Positions 1 through 10,050 are shown, numbered from the stretch's first letter. The stretch is DNA of 64,000 bases from Thalassotalea euphylliae (GCF_003390375.1 NZ_QUOT01000001.1:3844001-3908000); one strand, 5' to 3'. Notes: generated by a model not told the origin, from the sequence alone. Made by a program: numbers and translations.

Positions 1-292
1 AACTGGTGCTGACCTAACAACATTCAAAGCCCTGCTTTTTAGCATTGCATGGTGCTTGTGCGCGGTGTGAGTTATCGCTGATAGGGATTAGTATTCAATA
101 TTTATTGAACTTTTTCGAGTAATTTGTCACTCACGATTAGGGTTAAATGTCGCTAGGTAGGCTGCTTTGAAGCAGTATGATATGCTCTGCACCAAATAAC
201 TTATTACCAATTGGTATTGAGTTTACTCATTTTGTTACTTACCAAACGTCGACATACTAAGAAGACAAATAAAATGGACACAAAAAAATTAT
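1..292. other. Leader region of lolCDE, no gene recognised
   Basis: These 292 bases precede lolC. No open frame with a ribosome site is convincing. A short palindrome ACCAATTGGT at 208-217 resembles the terminal sequence of the interspersed repeat but stands alone. The lolCDE promoter should lie here. Confidence 0.5.
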
Positions 293-1510
293 ATGTTCCA
301 GCCTGTTAATTGGTTTATTGGCCTAAGATACAGCCAAAGTAGAAGTCGCACAGGCTTTGTATCTTTTATTACCTTTTTCTCCATCGCGGGCATCCTTTTG
401 GGTGTCGCTTCGTTAATCACCGTCGTTTCTGTAATGAATGGCTTTGAAAATGAGTTGAAAACCCGCGTACTTGGGCTCGTGCCACATATCACAGTTGAAA
501 CGCAGCTAAACGACGAGAGTATTCGCCAAGATTTGTTGGCATTGCCCGAGGTTGCTAGAGTAACCCCACTCGAGGAAACCGAAGCTCTTGTGCAGTCGGC
601 AACCGGTATGTCAGGCATTTTGATTCAAGGTATCAACCCAAGTTTAGAGCAAGACTCGATTATCGCGTCACACATGATAGCGGGTAACTTGGCTGATTTA
701 GCACCCAGTAAATACCAACTGGTGATTGGTCAAGCGTTGGCGCGCCAGCTCAATGTCACCATTGGCGATAAAATGCGTTTAATATTGCCGAGTCGTACTA
801 TGTTCACGCCGATGGGACGCGTGCCAATGCAGCGTAACTTTACCATTGCTGGTGTGTTTAACTTGGGCTCACAAGTTGATGATACTGTGGTTTATTTACA
901 CCACAGCGACGCACGAAAAATTATGCGTAAGCGAAGTGGCGACGAGCAACTGCTCAGGGTTTACTTGCATGACGCGTTTGATGTCTCGTTGGTAACGCCT
1001 AAGCTGCAAGCAAAGTGGCCTAACCTTGAATTAACCACTTGGCAGCAAAGCCAAGGCACCTTGTTTTCCGCCGTTAAGATGGAAAAAAATATGATGTGGC
1101 TAATGTTAGGACTCATTGTCGCAGTGGCCGCATTTAATATTGTTTCTGCGCTGGTTATGGTGGTTAACGACAAACAGGGTGAGATCAGTATCTTACAAAC
1201 TATGGGAATGGATAAGTCGGGTATTATTCAAGTATTTATTACCCAAGGTATGGTTAATGGTGCCTGGGGGGTAGTGCTGGGTACTGCGCTAGGTTTGCTA
1301 TTAACTGTGGTGTTAAATCCTATGCTGGCAGTGTTCGGCATTAATATTTTTGGCGCGGGTTATGTCAGTCAAACATTGCCTATCGTACTTGCTTGGCAAG
1401 ACGTCGGTATTATTGTTATTGGCGCTTTTATCATGAGTTTTATCGCCACCCTTTATCCGGCCTATCGTGCCAGTCAAACTCTTCCAGCTGAGGTGTTACG
1501 AAATGAGTAG
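293..1510 (+). CDS. lolC: Lipoprotein-releasing ABC transporter permease LolC
   Basis: This 405-residue protein is one of the two inner-membrane permease subunits of LolCDE, which extracts outer-membrane lipoproteins from the inner membrane and hands them to LolA. It has the family layout: one membrane segment at about residues 20-45, a large periplasmic domain, and three more membrane segments at about 265-290, 315-345 and 365-390. The N-terminus MFQPVNWFIGLRY is typical of LolC/LolE. It overlaps lolD by 8 bases (ATGAGTAG), so the two are translationally coupled, and lolE follows, giving the classical C-D-E order. Telling LolC from LolE here rests on gene order and on the similar N-termini. 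Confidence 0.95.
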   Translation: MFQPVNWFIGLRYSQSRSRTGFVSFITFFSIAGILLGVASLITVVSVMNGFENELKTRVLGLVPHITVETQLNDESIRQDLLALPEVARVTPLEETEALVQSATGMSGILIQGINPSLEQDSIIASHMIAGNLADLAPSKYQLVIGQALARQLNVTIGDKMRLILPSRTMFTPMGRVPMQRNFTIAGVFNLGSQVDDTVVYLHHSDARKIMRKRSGDEQLLRVYLHDAFDVSLVTPKLQAKWPNLELTTWQQSQGTLFSAVKMEKNMMWLMLGLIVAVAAFNIVSALVMVVNDKQGEISILQTMGMDKSGIIQVFITQGMVNGAWGVVLGTALGLLLTVVLNPMLAVFGINIFGAGYVSQTLPIVLAWQDVGIIVIGAFIMSFIATLYPAYRASQTLPAEVLRNE

Positions 1511-2213
1511 TGTTCTGCAATGTTTAAACCTGTCGAAGACCTATCAAGAGGGAGGCGAGAGCACTGCGGTTTTGTCTGGACTAGAGCTTGATGTAAAACG
1601 CGGCGAGCTACTGGCGATTGTCGGCAGCTCTGGTTGTGGTAAAAGCACGTTTTTGCATTTAGCTGGTGCACTGGATTCACCAAGCAGCGGGCAGGTGATG
1701 ATTCAGGGCACTGATATTTTCTCATTAACCGATAAGCAAAAGGCAAAATTTCGCAATCAGCACATCGGCTTTATCTACCAGTTTCATCATTTGATGATGG
1801 AGTTTAGCGCCCTTGAAAATGTCGCGATGCCTTTGTTGATTGCTGGCGAGTCTGCCAAAACGGCGCAAGACAAAGCCAAGGCAATGCTAGTAAAAGTGGG
1901 TTTAGAACATCGTCTAAGTCATCGCCCATCGCAGCTTTCTGGTGGCGAACGTCAGCGCGTTGCAATTGCGCGAGCTTTAGTGACAGAGCCTGCCTTGGTG
2001 CTTGCTGATGAGCCAACGGGTAATCTAGATTTTGATACGGCGCAGCAAATTTTTGAGCTGATAAAATCGTTAAACGCTTCACTAGGCATTAGCTTTGTGA
2101 TTGTTACTCACGATCTGTCATTGGCCGCAAAAATGGACAGGCAATTGCGCTTAGACCACGGCAAACTTGCTTCATTGGTTGCGCCAGTAGAGCAAGCAAG
2201 CCAAATAGGCTAG
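1503..2213 (+). CDS. lolD: Lipoprotein-releasing ABC transporter ATPase LolD
   Basis: This 236-residue cytoplasmic ATPase powers LolCE. A Walker A motif GSSGCGKST lies near residues 41-49, followed by the ABC signature LSGGERQR and a Walker B region with LVLADEPTGNLD. The start was placed at the ATG that overlaps the lolC stop; a reading from a start 36 bases upstream is open but would lie inside lolC and add a non-homologous N-terminus. The gene lies between the two permease genes, as in the E. coli lolCDE operon. Confidence 0.96.
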   Translation: MSSVLQCLNLSKTYQEGGESTAVLSGLELDVKRGELLAIVGSSGCGKSTFLHLAGALDSPSSGQVMIQGTDIFSLTDKQKAKFRNQHIGFIYQFHHLMMEFSALENVAMPLLIAGESAKTAQDKAKAMLVKVGLEHRLSHRPSQLSGGERQRVAIARALVTEPALVLADEPTGNLDFDTAQQIFELIKSLNASLGISFVIVTHDLSLAAKMDRQLRLDHGKLASLVAPVEQASQIG

Positions 2214-2246
2214 CAGCATTTAACATGGATTTTAGAGGATAGTTCG

Positions 2247-3539
2247 TTGTTTCAGCCACTGAGTTTATTTGTTGGCTTGCGTTATATTCGCAGCCGTCGT
2301 GGTAAAGGCTTTGCCAAATTTATTTCTGCCGCTTCTACCATAGGTATTGCCATTGGCGTGGCAGTATTGATCATGGTGCTTTCCGCTATGAATGGCTTTG
2401 AGAAAGTACTTGCTGAAAAGTTGTTGTCAATTGTGCCGCATGCCGAGTTAATTTCGGTTAATGAACCGATAAAACGCTGGCAGCAAGGTGCTCAGCAAAT
2501 GCAAACGCATCCAGAAGTAATTGCAGTTGCGCCTGTCATTAAATTAACTGGAATGCTGCAGTATAAGGCGGCATTGAAAGCCGTGGAAGTGCGCGGAGTT
2601 GATGCGCAGCTAGAGACTTTAGTAAGCGATATAGGCGACTATATTGTTGATGGGAAGTGGTTTGCACATCAAGGAGCAGACGCGCTAGCTGGCTCAGATA
2701 GCAAACGTTCAGGCACGCCGATAGTACTAGGTGCTGGTGTTGCAAAACGTCTGGGCGTTAAAGTTGGCGACAAGCTACAGGTGTTATTACCGCAACAGGC
2801 GGGTGAGCAAAGTAATCGACAACGTTTTAGCGCACCAAAAAGACTTAACGTAGAAGTAAAAGCGATATTTCTTTTTGGCGGTACGATTGACGATACGCTA
2901 GCGTATTTGCCGCATGCAGCCGCCGCCAAAGTGCAAGGCTATGATAGCGACACAGTGCATGGTTTACGCATTAAAGTAACTGATGTGTTTGCCGCGAATA
3001 ATATTGCCCGTGATCTAGCGTATCGATTCAATCACTATGTTTACATCTACGATTGGACGTACACGCAAGGACACTTGTTTAACGATATACAATTAGTGCG
3101 CACTGTGATGTTTATTGTCATGGTGTTGGTTATCGCGGTTGCCAGCTTTAACATTGTGTCGACTTTGATCATGGTCGTAAAAGAAAAGCAGGGCGATATC
3201 GCCATTTTAAAAACCATGGGTGCTAATCACCGCCAGATCATGACAGTGTTTGTCATGCAAGGCATGAGCAATGGCGTTATTGGCGCTTTGTCTGGTGCAT
3301 TAATTGGTAGTTATTTAGCGCTTTATTTAACTGATATTGTTTCTGGTTTGGAGCAATTGTTTGGCACTAAATTTCTCTCAGGGGATGTTTACTTTGTAAA
3401 CTACTTACCAACGGCACTTAATCTTAACGAAGTGTATTTAACTGCCGGAGTTGCAATGGTGTTAAGTGTACTGGCAACCCTTTATCCTGCGTGGCAGGCG
3501 GCAAAAATAGACCCTGCACAAGTGCTTGGGCAAGCGTAG
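2247..3539 (+). CDS. lolE: Lipoprotein-releasing ABC transporter permease LolE
   Basis: This 430-residue second permease subunit of LolCDE has the same architecture as LolC: an N-terminal membrane segment, a periplasmic domain of about 220 residues, and three C-terminal segments. It begins with TTG, chosen because MFQPLSLFVGLRY lines up with the LolC N-terminus and AGAGGAT lies 6 bases upstream. It lies 33 bases after lolD and is followed by a strong terminator, so it closes the operon. Confidence 0.94.
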   Translation: MFQPLSLFVGLRYIRSRRGKGFAKFISAASTIGIAIGVAVLIMVLSAMNGFEKVLAEKLLSIVPHAELISVNEPIKRWQQGAQQMQTHPEVIAVAPVIKLTGMLQYKAALKAVEVRGVDAQLETLVSDIGDYIVDGKWFAHQGADALAGSDSKRSGTPIVLGAGVAKRLGVKVGDKLQVLLPQQAGEQSNRQRFSAPKRLNVEVKAIFLFGGTIDDTLAYLPHAAAAKVQGYDSDTVHGLRIKVTDVFAANNIARDLAYRFNHYVYIYDWTYTQGHLFNDIQLVRTVMFIVMVLVIAVASFNIVSTLIMVVKEKQGDIAILKTMGANHRQIMTVFVMQGMSNGVIGALSGALIGSYLALYLTDIVSGLEQLFGTKFLSGDVYFVNYLPTALNLNEVYLTAGVAMVLSVLATLYPAWQAAKIDPAQVLGQA

Positions 3540-3561
3540 TTTGTACCAATTACAACTTCAC

Positions 3562-3609
3562 AAAAGAAAAAGCCGTTAATCAGTTATTTGATTAACGGCT
3601 TTTTCTTTT
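3562..3609. terminator. Terminator after lolCDE
   Basis: A near-perfect stem of about 21 bp (AAAAGAAAAAGCCGTTAATCA and its complement) encloses a 6-base loop and is flanked by A and T runs. It can act in both directions, between lolE and the converging DUF2062 gene. Confidence 0.9.
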
Positions 3610-3664
3610 ATGGAATTTAAATTGGTTTAGTTTGATTGCTGAGTATAGCGCGAGAGAAAGCTTT

Positions 3665-4174
3665 CTAACGTTGTGCCCGTTTTCTCCACTCTTTAGTCAC
3701 GGAATAACGCCACAATAATTGAATACCAAAATAGCCAATAACAGCAAAGGCAACGGCTAACACACCACAGCCGACTAAAAATGCAGGCCCAATGGTTTGC
3801 AAACTATCAACAACCCATTGCCACGAGGCTTCAAAGTTAAATGCTTGCTCTTGTGCGCCGACAACCCAAGTACCAACAATATAACAGCCGTAGAATATCG
3901 CCGGCATGGTCAGTGGATTCGTGATCCACACTAAGCCAATGGATAGCGGTAAATTGGAATGTACTATAATGGCTGTACCTGCTGCCAATAGCATTTGAAA
4001 GGGCACGGGAATAAACGCAAAAAATAATCCAACAGCAAAGGCTTTTGCGACGCTACGCCTGTTTAAGTGCCACAAGTTAGCATTGTGTAAGAGGTCACCA
4101 AAAATTTTTAAGTGTTTGTTGGACTTAATCGTATGATGGTCAGGCATGATACGTTTAATGACTTTTTTGGGCAT
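3665..4174 (-). CDS. DUF2062 membrane protein
   Basis: This 169-residue integral membrane protein of the DUF2062 family has at least three hydrophobic segments, at about residues 45-70, 80-100 and 130-155. Family hallmarks include AVGLFFAFIPVPFQM and the WITNPLTMP motif. The function of the family is unknown; it recurs near comEC in Alteromonadales. It is divergent from comEC, with 37 bases between the starts, so the two promoters must overlap. The N-terminus is basic (MPKKVIKR). Confidence 0.85.
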   Translation of the reverse strand: MPKKVIKRIMPDHHTIKSNKHLKIFGDLLHNANLWHLNRRSVAKAFAVGLFFAFIPVPFQMLLAAGTAIIVHSNLPLSIGLVWITNPLTMPAIFYGCYIVGTWVVGAQEQAFNFEASWQWVVDSLQTIGPAFLVGCGVLAVAFAVIGYFGIQLLWRYSVTKEWRKRAQR

Positions 4175-4211
4175 AACTTACTACAACTAAAGGATTTTTT
4201 GATTAACCACT

Positions 4212-6797
4212 ATGGATAGGTGGCTACTCGGCTTCATCGTGGGTGCTATTTTGTCACTTTTGCCCCCAAAAGTGCCAGCGCTTTTTTATGAATGTTTGTT
4301 GATATTTGTAATCATCATCGGCGTGCTGTTTAAGCAATGGCGAGTATTTGCATGCCTGTGTTTTGGTGCCCTTTGGGTGTTAAATCATGGAGATGCTTAC
4401 AATAGTATTTGGCGTGATAACGAGATAAATTCTGAGCAGTTTTTTCGGCAACAACATCAAGCATTGATTGAAATTACAGATATCCCAGTAGCAACCCAAA
4501 CAGGGCTGCGCTTTACTGGCTTAATTAAAAAGCTTGAACAACAACCATTGGCTAGGCCAATAAAAGTAAGACTGTCGATAAATAATCGATACTTTCCTAA
4601 AAATTATACATTTCAAAGCCAAAGCCAAAGCCACAAAAACAGTCAAGCCCAATATCATGACGATGGAAATAAAAGCACTAAATATCGTTTCGATAATCTG
4701 CCAATTGCTTTGCATCAAGGCGATGTACTTAATACCAAAATTAAATTTAAACCCGCTCATGGCCTAGCGAACCAAGGGGGCTTTAACTACCAGCGCTGGC
4801 TAAGAGCTAATGGCATTCACGCAACAGGCTATATTGTATTAAAAAAGTTCGAAGCGACTAGAGCTTTAACTAAGCAGTCAAGTCAGTTCGCAGGTGTCGC
4901 GCATTATAGTGTTGATCATAGTATTGGTAAGTCAGTGCGAGAACAGTTATATCAGCGCGTTAAATCACTTACCCAAGGCTTAAGCCAACAGCCGTTAGTT
5001 TTAGCCTTGCTGTTTGGCGAACGATCACTGTTTGATGAGCAAACATGGCAAGTGCTGCAAGCAACAGGGACTCAGCACCTTGTTGCCATTTCAGGTCTGC
5101 ACGTCGGCTTAGTTGTCGCAATTGCTTATGGTTTCGCAAAAATATTGATAAGAGTTATTCCGTTTTACTTGCTCTCAGCACGAGGTAGGCAGGTAGTGAC
5201 CCAGCGTAATTCACAGTTTTTTTTACTCTCTTTTAGCACGCTTGTTACCGTATTTTACTGTTACCTTGCTGGCTTTTCACTTCCTACCGTACGCGCATTA
5301 ATCTTTTTTCTGCTGTTTGTAATCAGCCCGCTGTTACCGATACGTCTTTCACCAACACGGCTTATTTTGTTAAGTGTTGTAGTGACGATTATTTTGATCC
5401 CTTCGAGTGTTTACAGCGTTAGTTTTTGGCTTTCTTATCTTGCGGTTGCGGCCATTATGTTAGTTTATTGGCGCTTTGGTTTTTGGCTTGGCAAAGTGCC
5501 GCGAAGATACCCCAAAGTCGTTAAAAACATTGCGGGTTTTATGCTCATCCAGATAGGAATTGTTATCTTGCTAATGCCAGTAACAGCACTGTTGTTTGGG
5601 CAAATATCGACAATAAGCGTGCTTGCCAATAGCGTGGCTCTCCCGATTGTTGGCCTTGTTGTTATGCCTTTATTGTTTATTGCTATGTTGCTGCTAGCGT
5701 TCGGCGAACCACTATTTAGCTTAGTAGCAAATATTGCCAACGCAGTATTGGAGTGGCTTTGGTTGTTTTTGCAATGGTTATCTCATATCCCAAGTGCTTC
5801 GCTTAGTTTATCTAGTAAGCAGACGTTAGTAATTTGTGTACTTGTTTTAATTGGAACATTGCTCGCTGTATTTAGGTTTCAACGGGCGAGCAGCGGCTAT
5901 TGGCGCAATAGTGTTCAAGGGAAAAGTAGCTCGAAAAGCAGCGCTATTCTACCCACGAGTGTGGCACTGGGTGCAATTGTGCTGTTATCTGGTTATGTGC
6001 CTTCGTCAAATCGCGATTGGCAGGTGACGGTTCTAGACGTTGGGCAGGGACTGGCAATTGTTATCAGCAAAGGCGATAAGGCAATTTTATACGACACTGG
6101 CAACGCTTACCCCAGTGGCTGGAACTTGGCTGACCAAGCTGTTCTGCCTTATCTCAAATACCATGGACTCACTTTGGATTATTTCATTGTCAGCCATGAC
6201 GATAGCGATCATGCTGCGGGCGCGCCACAAGTAGTAACTGCATATCCAGACGCGAAGCTTATATTTAACGGCGAGTTACCTTTTATAGTAGCAACCAAAA
6301 CGCACCCTTGTCAGCAAGGCCAAACGCTTGATTGGCAAGGGCTCTCACTCACTATGTTATGGCCGGAAAAGAGAGCCGCAGAGCATAATGATGACTCTTG
6401 TGTTGTTCGCATTTCGGACGGTAAGGCCTCGGTATTACTCACAGGTGATATTACTAAGAAAGTAGAGCGCCAACTTATTCGAGACACATCCGGTTTAGGC
6501 TTGGCTTCTGATATTGTGGTAGCGCCTCATCACGGGTCTAAGTCTTCTTCGTCCAAAGACTTTATCAAGCATCTTAATGCCAAGGCAGTGGTGTTTAGCG
6601 CAGGGTATTTAAATCAATGGAAAATGCCTAGCCAACAAGTTGTTGCCCGTTATCAAGATACCAATACGCAAGTTTTTTCTACAGCGCATGATGGCATGGT
6701 TAAGTTCTCTATGTCGGCTACATCCGGCTATGAACAAAAAGGCTGGCAAGTCAGCACTTATCGAGCCGATATTTCACCCTATTGGTTTAATAATTAG
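4212..6797 (+). CDS. comEC: DNA internalisation protein ComEC/Rec2
   Basis: This 861-residue polytopic inner-membrane protein belongs to the ComEC/Rec2 family, which forms the channel carrying single-stranded DNA into the cytoplasm during natural transformation. The order is N-terminal membrane segments, a soluble OB-like region (about 80-230), the competence domain with the family motif HLVAISGLHVGL near residue 293, multiple membrane helices to about 560, and a C-terminal metallo-beta-lactamase-like domain starting at DVGQGLAIVI with SHDDSDHAAG near residue 661. It has the full three-domain length. No other competence genes are in the window, so transformability cannot be judged here. Confidence 0.93.
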   Translation: MDRWLLGFIVGAILSLLPPKVPALFYECLLIFVIIIGVLFKQWRVFACLCFGALWVLNHGDAYNSIWRDNEINSEQFFRQQHQALIEITDIPVATQTGLRFTGLIKKLEQQPLARPIKVRLSINNRYFPKNYTFQSQSQSHKNSQAQYHDDGNKSTKYRFDNLPIALHQGDVLNTKIKFKPAHGLANQGGFNYQRWLRANGIHATGYIVLKKFEATRALTKQSSQFAGVAHYSVDHSIGKSVREQLYQRVKSLTQGLSQQPLVLALLFGERSLFDEQTWQVLQATGTQHLVAISGLHVGLVVAIAYGFAKILIRVIPFYLLSARGRQVVTQRNSQFFLLSFSTLVTVFYCYLAGFSLPTVRALIFFLLFVISPLLPIRLSPTRLILLSVVVTIILIPSSVYSVSFWLSYLAVAAIMLVYWRFGFWLGKVPRRYPKVVKNIAGFMLIQIGIVILLMPVTALLFGQISTISVLANSVALPIVGLVVMPLLFIAMLLLAFGEPLFSLVANIANAVLEWLWLFLQWLSHIPSASLSLSSKQTLVICVLVLIGTLLAVFRFQRASSGYWRNSVQGKSSSKSSAILPTSVALGAIVLLSGYVPSSNRDWQVTVLDVGQGLAIVISKGDKAILYDTGNAYPSGWNLADQAVLPYLKYHGLTLDYFIVSHDDSDHAAGAPQVVTAYPDAKLIFNGELPFIVATKTHPCQQGQTLDWQGLSLTMLWPEKRAAEHNDDSCVVRISDGKASVLLTGDITKKVERQLIRDTSGLGLASDIVVAPHHGSKSSSSKDFIKHLNAKAVVFSAGYLNQWKMPSQQVVARYQDTNTQVFSTAHDGMVKFSMSATSGYEQKGWQVSTYRADISPYWFNN

Positions 6798-6988
6798 GGG
6801 AGATGTTATTACTTGTAAGCGATTAAAGGTTTATCAGTTGGTTAGGCGTTTGATTGTCGTTACAATAGCGAAATTCACCCAATTGATATGTTTTTATGTC
6901 TGCCTTTTCCTTTTCCTTTTACTTGTGCTTTGCCTTGGGCTTATGCCTAAGCAAAGATAACAATGGCTAATAAGGCAGGCTAAGTTTT

Positions 6989-8035
6989 ATGCGCTTAATT
7001 GAAAAAGTCTGGTTCTACCGTCACCCCGTTAAATGGGCTTTAGTACCGCTATTATTGCCGTTATCAGCTTTGTTCTGGTTGATAACCTCGCTTCGTCGCG
7101 TGTTTTATCGACTAGGCATTAAATCATCTACTAAGCCTGCGTTGCCGGTAATGGTGATTGGTAATATTGGTATTGGTGGCAATGGTAAAACGCCACTAAC
7201 ACTGTACCTTATTGAGCAATGCCAACTGCTTGGCATTAACGTGGGTATTGTCAGCAGAGGCTATGGCGGTAAAGCGCCACATTACCCTTATTTAGTTGAC
7301 GAGCACAGCACGGCGGCTGAAGCAGGTGATGAGCCCCAGATGATTTTTGACCGCACTAGCGTGCCTATTGCCGTTGGCTCAGATCGCATTGCATCTATCG
7401 CGTTATTGGCAGAGCAGGGTTGTCAGTTGGTGCTTGCTGACGATGGCTTACAGCATTACAAAATGCAGCGTAACGCGGAAGTGATTGTGGTTGATGGCAA
7501 ACGTCAATTTGGCAATGGCTTATTGTTACCAGCAGGACCGCTTCGTGAAGGTAAGTGGCGTTTAGACGCGGTTGATTTTATCATTGTTAATGGCAAGTCC
7601 GACGCTAACGCTAGCCAGCAACGAGCATTTGGATCTTCAAGGCCTAAAACCCCAGTATTAGAGATGGCTTTAGCACCCAGTCAGTTTATCAATTTGGCGA
7701 CAGGTCAGGCCCTTGGTGTTGATGAGTTTATTCAAATACATTCGAAAGTAAATGCAATAGCGGCGATTGGCGATCCAGCTCGCTTTTTTACCACCCTTAA
7801 GCAGTGTAAACTTACGTTAAATAAAGTGCAGGGCTTTGCTGACCATCATGCATTTAGTGCTCAGGAATTAAATGCGCTATCAACTTCTTTGCCTTTGGTG
7901 ATGACAGAAAAAGATGCAGTCAAATGCCAAGCCTTTGCACAAGATAATTGGTGGTATTTGGCCGTTAATGCCAGTTTTGAGCCGACGAGTGCAGAGTTTT
8001 TACAGCTGCAACTTAAGCGCTTATTAGAAAAATAA
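6989..8035 (+). CDS. lpxK: Tetraacyldisaccharide 4'-kinase LpxK
   Basis: This 348-residue membrane-associated kinase phosphorylates the 4' position of the lipid A disaccharide precursor. The N-terminal membrane anchor (about 15-35) is followed by a P-loop in GNIGIGGNGKTPL (about 52-64) and the conserved LADDGLQHY motif. It is followed by ycaR and kdsB, the usual lpxK-ycaR-kdsB order. In most gammaproteobacteria msbA lies directly upstream; here 191 bases without a convincing gene separate comEC from lpxK. Confidence 0.95.
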   Translation: MRLIEKVWFYRHPVKWALVPLLLPLSALFWLITSLRRVFYRLGIKSSTKPALPVMVIGNIGIGGNGKTPLTLYLIEQCQLLGINVGIVSRGYGGKAPHYPYLVDEHSTAAEAGDEPQMIFDRTSVPIAVGSDRIASIALLAEQGCQLVLADDGLQHYKMQRNAEVIVVDGKRQFGNGLLLPAGPLREGKWRLDAVDFIIVNGKSDANASQQRAFGSSRPKTPVLEMALAPSQFINLATGQALGVDEFIQIHSKVNAIAAIGDPARFFTTLKQCKLTLNKVQGFADHHAFSAQELNALSTSLPLVMTEKDAVKCQAFAQDNWWYLAVNASFEPTSAEFLQLQLKRLLEK

Positions 8036-8059
8036 CGTATTAAAATTTAAGAGAATATT

Positions 8060-8242
8060 ATGGCTTTTGATATTAAATTAATGGAAATCCTTGCTTGCCC
8101 AATTTGCAAAGGCAAGCTGACCCTAGACAAAGAAAACAACGAGCTTATTTGTAAGTTTGACCGTGTGGCTTACCCTATAGAAAACGATATTCCGGTATTA
8201 CTGGAAAATGAAGCACGCCGCCTAGAGTCAACTGATAGCTAG
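8060..8242 (+). CDS. ycaR: Trm112-family small zinc-ribbon protein YcaR
   Basis: This 60-residue Trm112/YcaR-family protein has a CPICKGKL knuckle at residues 14-21, a third cysteine in ELICKFD, and the family tail [15 protein letters not shown]. In other organisms Trm112 proteins act as methyltransferase activators; the bacterial YcaR role is not settled. It lies between lpxK and kdsB and is very likely cotranscribed with them. The RBS region is AAGAGAAT. Confidence 0.93.
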   Translation: MAFDIKLMEILACPICKGKLTLDKENNELICKFDRVAYPIENDIPVLLENEARRLESTDS

Positions 8243-8294
8243 CGCAATACTGCTGTTAACTATCACCCTCAAGCTAATAAATTAGAGATTACAT

Positions 8295-9104
8295 ATGTCA
8301 TTTGTCGTTATTATTCCTGCTCGTTACGAATCATCACGCTTACCGGGTAAAGTATTGGCTGATATCGCTGGTAAACCGATGATCCAATGGGTTGCCGAAA
8401 AGGCGCAAGCTAGTGGCGCAGACAAGGTGATTATCGCTACTGATAACGATGAAGTGGCTAAGGTAGTGGAAGGCTTTGGCGGTGAAGTTTGTCGCACGCG
8501 TGCCGACCATCAGTCAGGTACCGAGCGCCTAGCGGAAGTGGTTGAGCAATATCAATTCCCACCAGAGCAAGTGATTGTGAACGTGCAAGGGGATGAACCG
8601 TTTATTCCCGCTGAGAATATTGCACAAGTGGCTGAAAACCTTGCTTCTCAGCCTTCGGGGAAACAATTAGCCGCACGCATGGCAACTTTAGCTGTGCATA
8701 TTCACGATGTTGAAGAAGCATTTAATCCAAACGCAGTTAAAGTGTTAACCGATAAAGATGGCTATGCGCTTTATTTTAGCCGCGCCACTATCCCATATGA
8801 TCGTGAGCGTTTTTTGGCAACCAGTGCAGACTCAGAAGCCGCGAACGAATTGCCAGCTGAAATCGGTGATTTTTACCTGCGCCATATTGGTATTTATGCT
8901 TATCGTGCCGGCTTTATCACTGATTATGTTAGTTGGCCAGCAAGCGATTTAGAAAAAATCGAGTCATTAGAGCAGCTGCGCGTACTATGGCAAGGTGAAA
9001 AAATTCACGTGGCGGTAGCGCAAAGCCGCACCCCAGTTGAAGGTGTCGACACATCTGAAGACTTAGCGAAAGCGCAAGCATACGCGTCAACCTTATCGGA
9101 CTAG
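8295..9104 (+). CDS. kdsB: 3-deoxy-manno-octulosonate cytidylyltransferase KdsB
   Basis: This 269-residue enzyme makes CMP-Kdo for the lipopolysaccharide core. Its N-terminal nucleotide-binding motif [17 protein letters not shown] is diagnostic, and QGDEPFI, the metal and nucleotide site, lies near residues 99-105. It is slightly longer than the approximately 250-residue E. coli enzyme. It completes the lpxK-ycaR-kdsB run, with 52 bases after ycaR. Confidence 0.95.
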   Translation: MSFVVIIPARYESSRLPGKVLADIAGKPMIQWVAEKAQASGADKVIIATDNDEVAKVVEGFGGEVCRTRADHQSGTERLAEVVEQYQFPPEQVIVNVQGDEPFIPAENIAQVAENLASQPSGKQLAARMATLAVHIHDVEEAFNPNAVKVLTDKDGYALYFSRATIPYDRERFLATSADSEAANELPAEIGDFYLRHIGIYAYRAGFITDYVSWPASDLEKIESLEQLRVLWQGEKIHVAVAQSRTPVEGVDTSEDLAKAQAYASTLSD

Positions 9105-9141
9105 AGTGTTAAGCTAGCCAAGAGCCTACCGAGTAACCGTA

Positions 9142-10050
9142 TTGCTACCCCTTATTTATCACGATAACTATTCGTGTGATTTTCCGACCGAGCACCGCTT
9201 TGTGATGTCAAAGTTTGCTCGGTTACATCAGTACTTAGTCAAATCCGGTATCGCCAAATCTAATATTATCCGCCCCAAACAAGCGAGTGTGGATGATCTC
9301 ACCATTGCCCATGCTCAGCAATATTTGCAAGGGCTTTGTGATAACGGACTAGATGAAAAGGCGTGGCGGCGCATCGGCTTACCTTGGAGCCAAGGGCTGA
9401 TTACTCGTACCTTAACAGCACCTAATGGTACTTTATTGACCGCTCGAGTCGCCCTAAAAACTGGCCTAGCATGCCACCTAGCGGGCGGCACGCATCATGC
9501 CCATTACGATTTTGGTTCAGGTTTTTGCATGGTCAATGATCTTGCCTACACTGCTAAAACCTTGCTGGCAGAAAAAGCTGTCGAGCGTATTTTAATATTT
9601 GATTTAGATGTACACCAAGGAGATGGAACTGCCAGCATTCTCGCGAATGAACCCAATGCCTTTACCTGCTCGATTCATTGTGAAAAGAACTTTCCGTTTC
9701 GAAAGTCAGCCAGTGATTTAGATGTGGGTCTAGCTATCGGCCTAGATGACCAAGCTTACCTCAGCGTGGTGCGCGATACCTTTGAACAATTGATTGCAGA
9801 GCAAAAGCCAGATTTAGTGCTTTACGATGCAGGTGTTGATGTTTGGCAAAACGATGCCCTAGGTCGGCTCGATATTAGCTGGCAAGGTATTTACCAGCGT
9901 GATCATTATGTGATTGATGCTTGTTTAGCTCGCGGCATTCCCGTCGCGACGGTAATTGGTGGTGGCTATGATAAAAACCACCAGCGTTTGGCTGAGCGCC
10001 ATGCTATTGTGGTTGAAGCGGCCAATGACTGTTACCGCAGTCGTTCATAA
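9142..10050 (+). CDS. Histone-deacetylase-family amidohydrolase
   Basis: This 302-residue arginase/deacetylase-fold zinc hydrolase belongs to the bacterial histone deacetylase superfamily. Catalytic features are visible: the paired histidines in GGTHHAHYDFGSGF (about 112-125), the zinc ligands in DLDVHQGDGT (about 154-163), and a later YDAGVDVW. The start is a TTG: the N-terminus LPLIYHDNYS is the family's usual one, whereas the first internal ATG would remove it. The natural substrate is unknown; acetylpolyamines or acetyl-lysine are possible. It lies 37 bases after kdsB with no visible terminator between. Confidence 0.88.
   Translation: MLPLIYHDNYSCDFPTEHRFVMSKFARLHQYLVKSGIAKSNIIRPKQASVDDLTIAHAQQYLQGLCDNGLDEKAWRRIGLPWSQGLITRTLTAPNGTLLTARVALKTGLACHLAGGTHHAHYDFGSGFCMVNDLAYTAKTLLAEKAVERILIFDLDVHQGDGTASILANEPNAFTCSIHCEKNFPFRKSASDLDVGLAIGLDDQAYLSVVRDTFEQLIAEQKPDLVLYDAGVDVWQNDALGRLDISWQGIYQRDHYVIDACLARGIPVATVIGGGYDKNHQRLAERHAIVVEAANDCYRSRS

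Noticed and set aside
1..50. Possible start of a minus-strand gene running off the left edge
   Set aside because: An ATG at position 45 is open to the edge for only 15 codons, without a ribosome site or recognisable protein motif.
6640..6960. Hydrophobic open frame overlapping the end of comEC and the gap before lpxK
   Set aside because: Its first half is out-of-frame comEC, and the hydrophobic tail arises from a T/C-rich stretch. There is no ribosome site or plausible start in the gap itself, so no small membrane protein is called.
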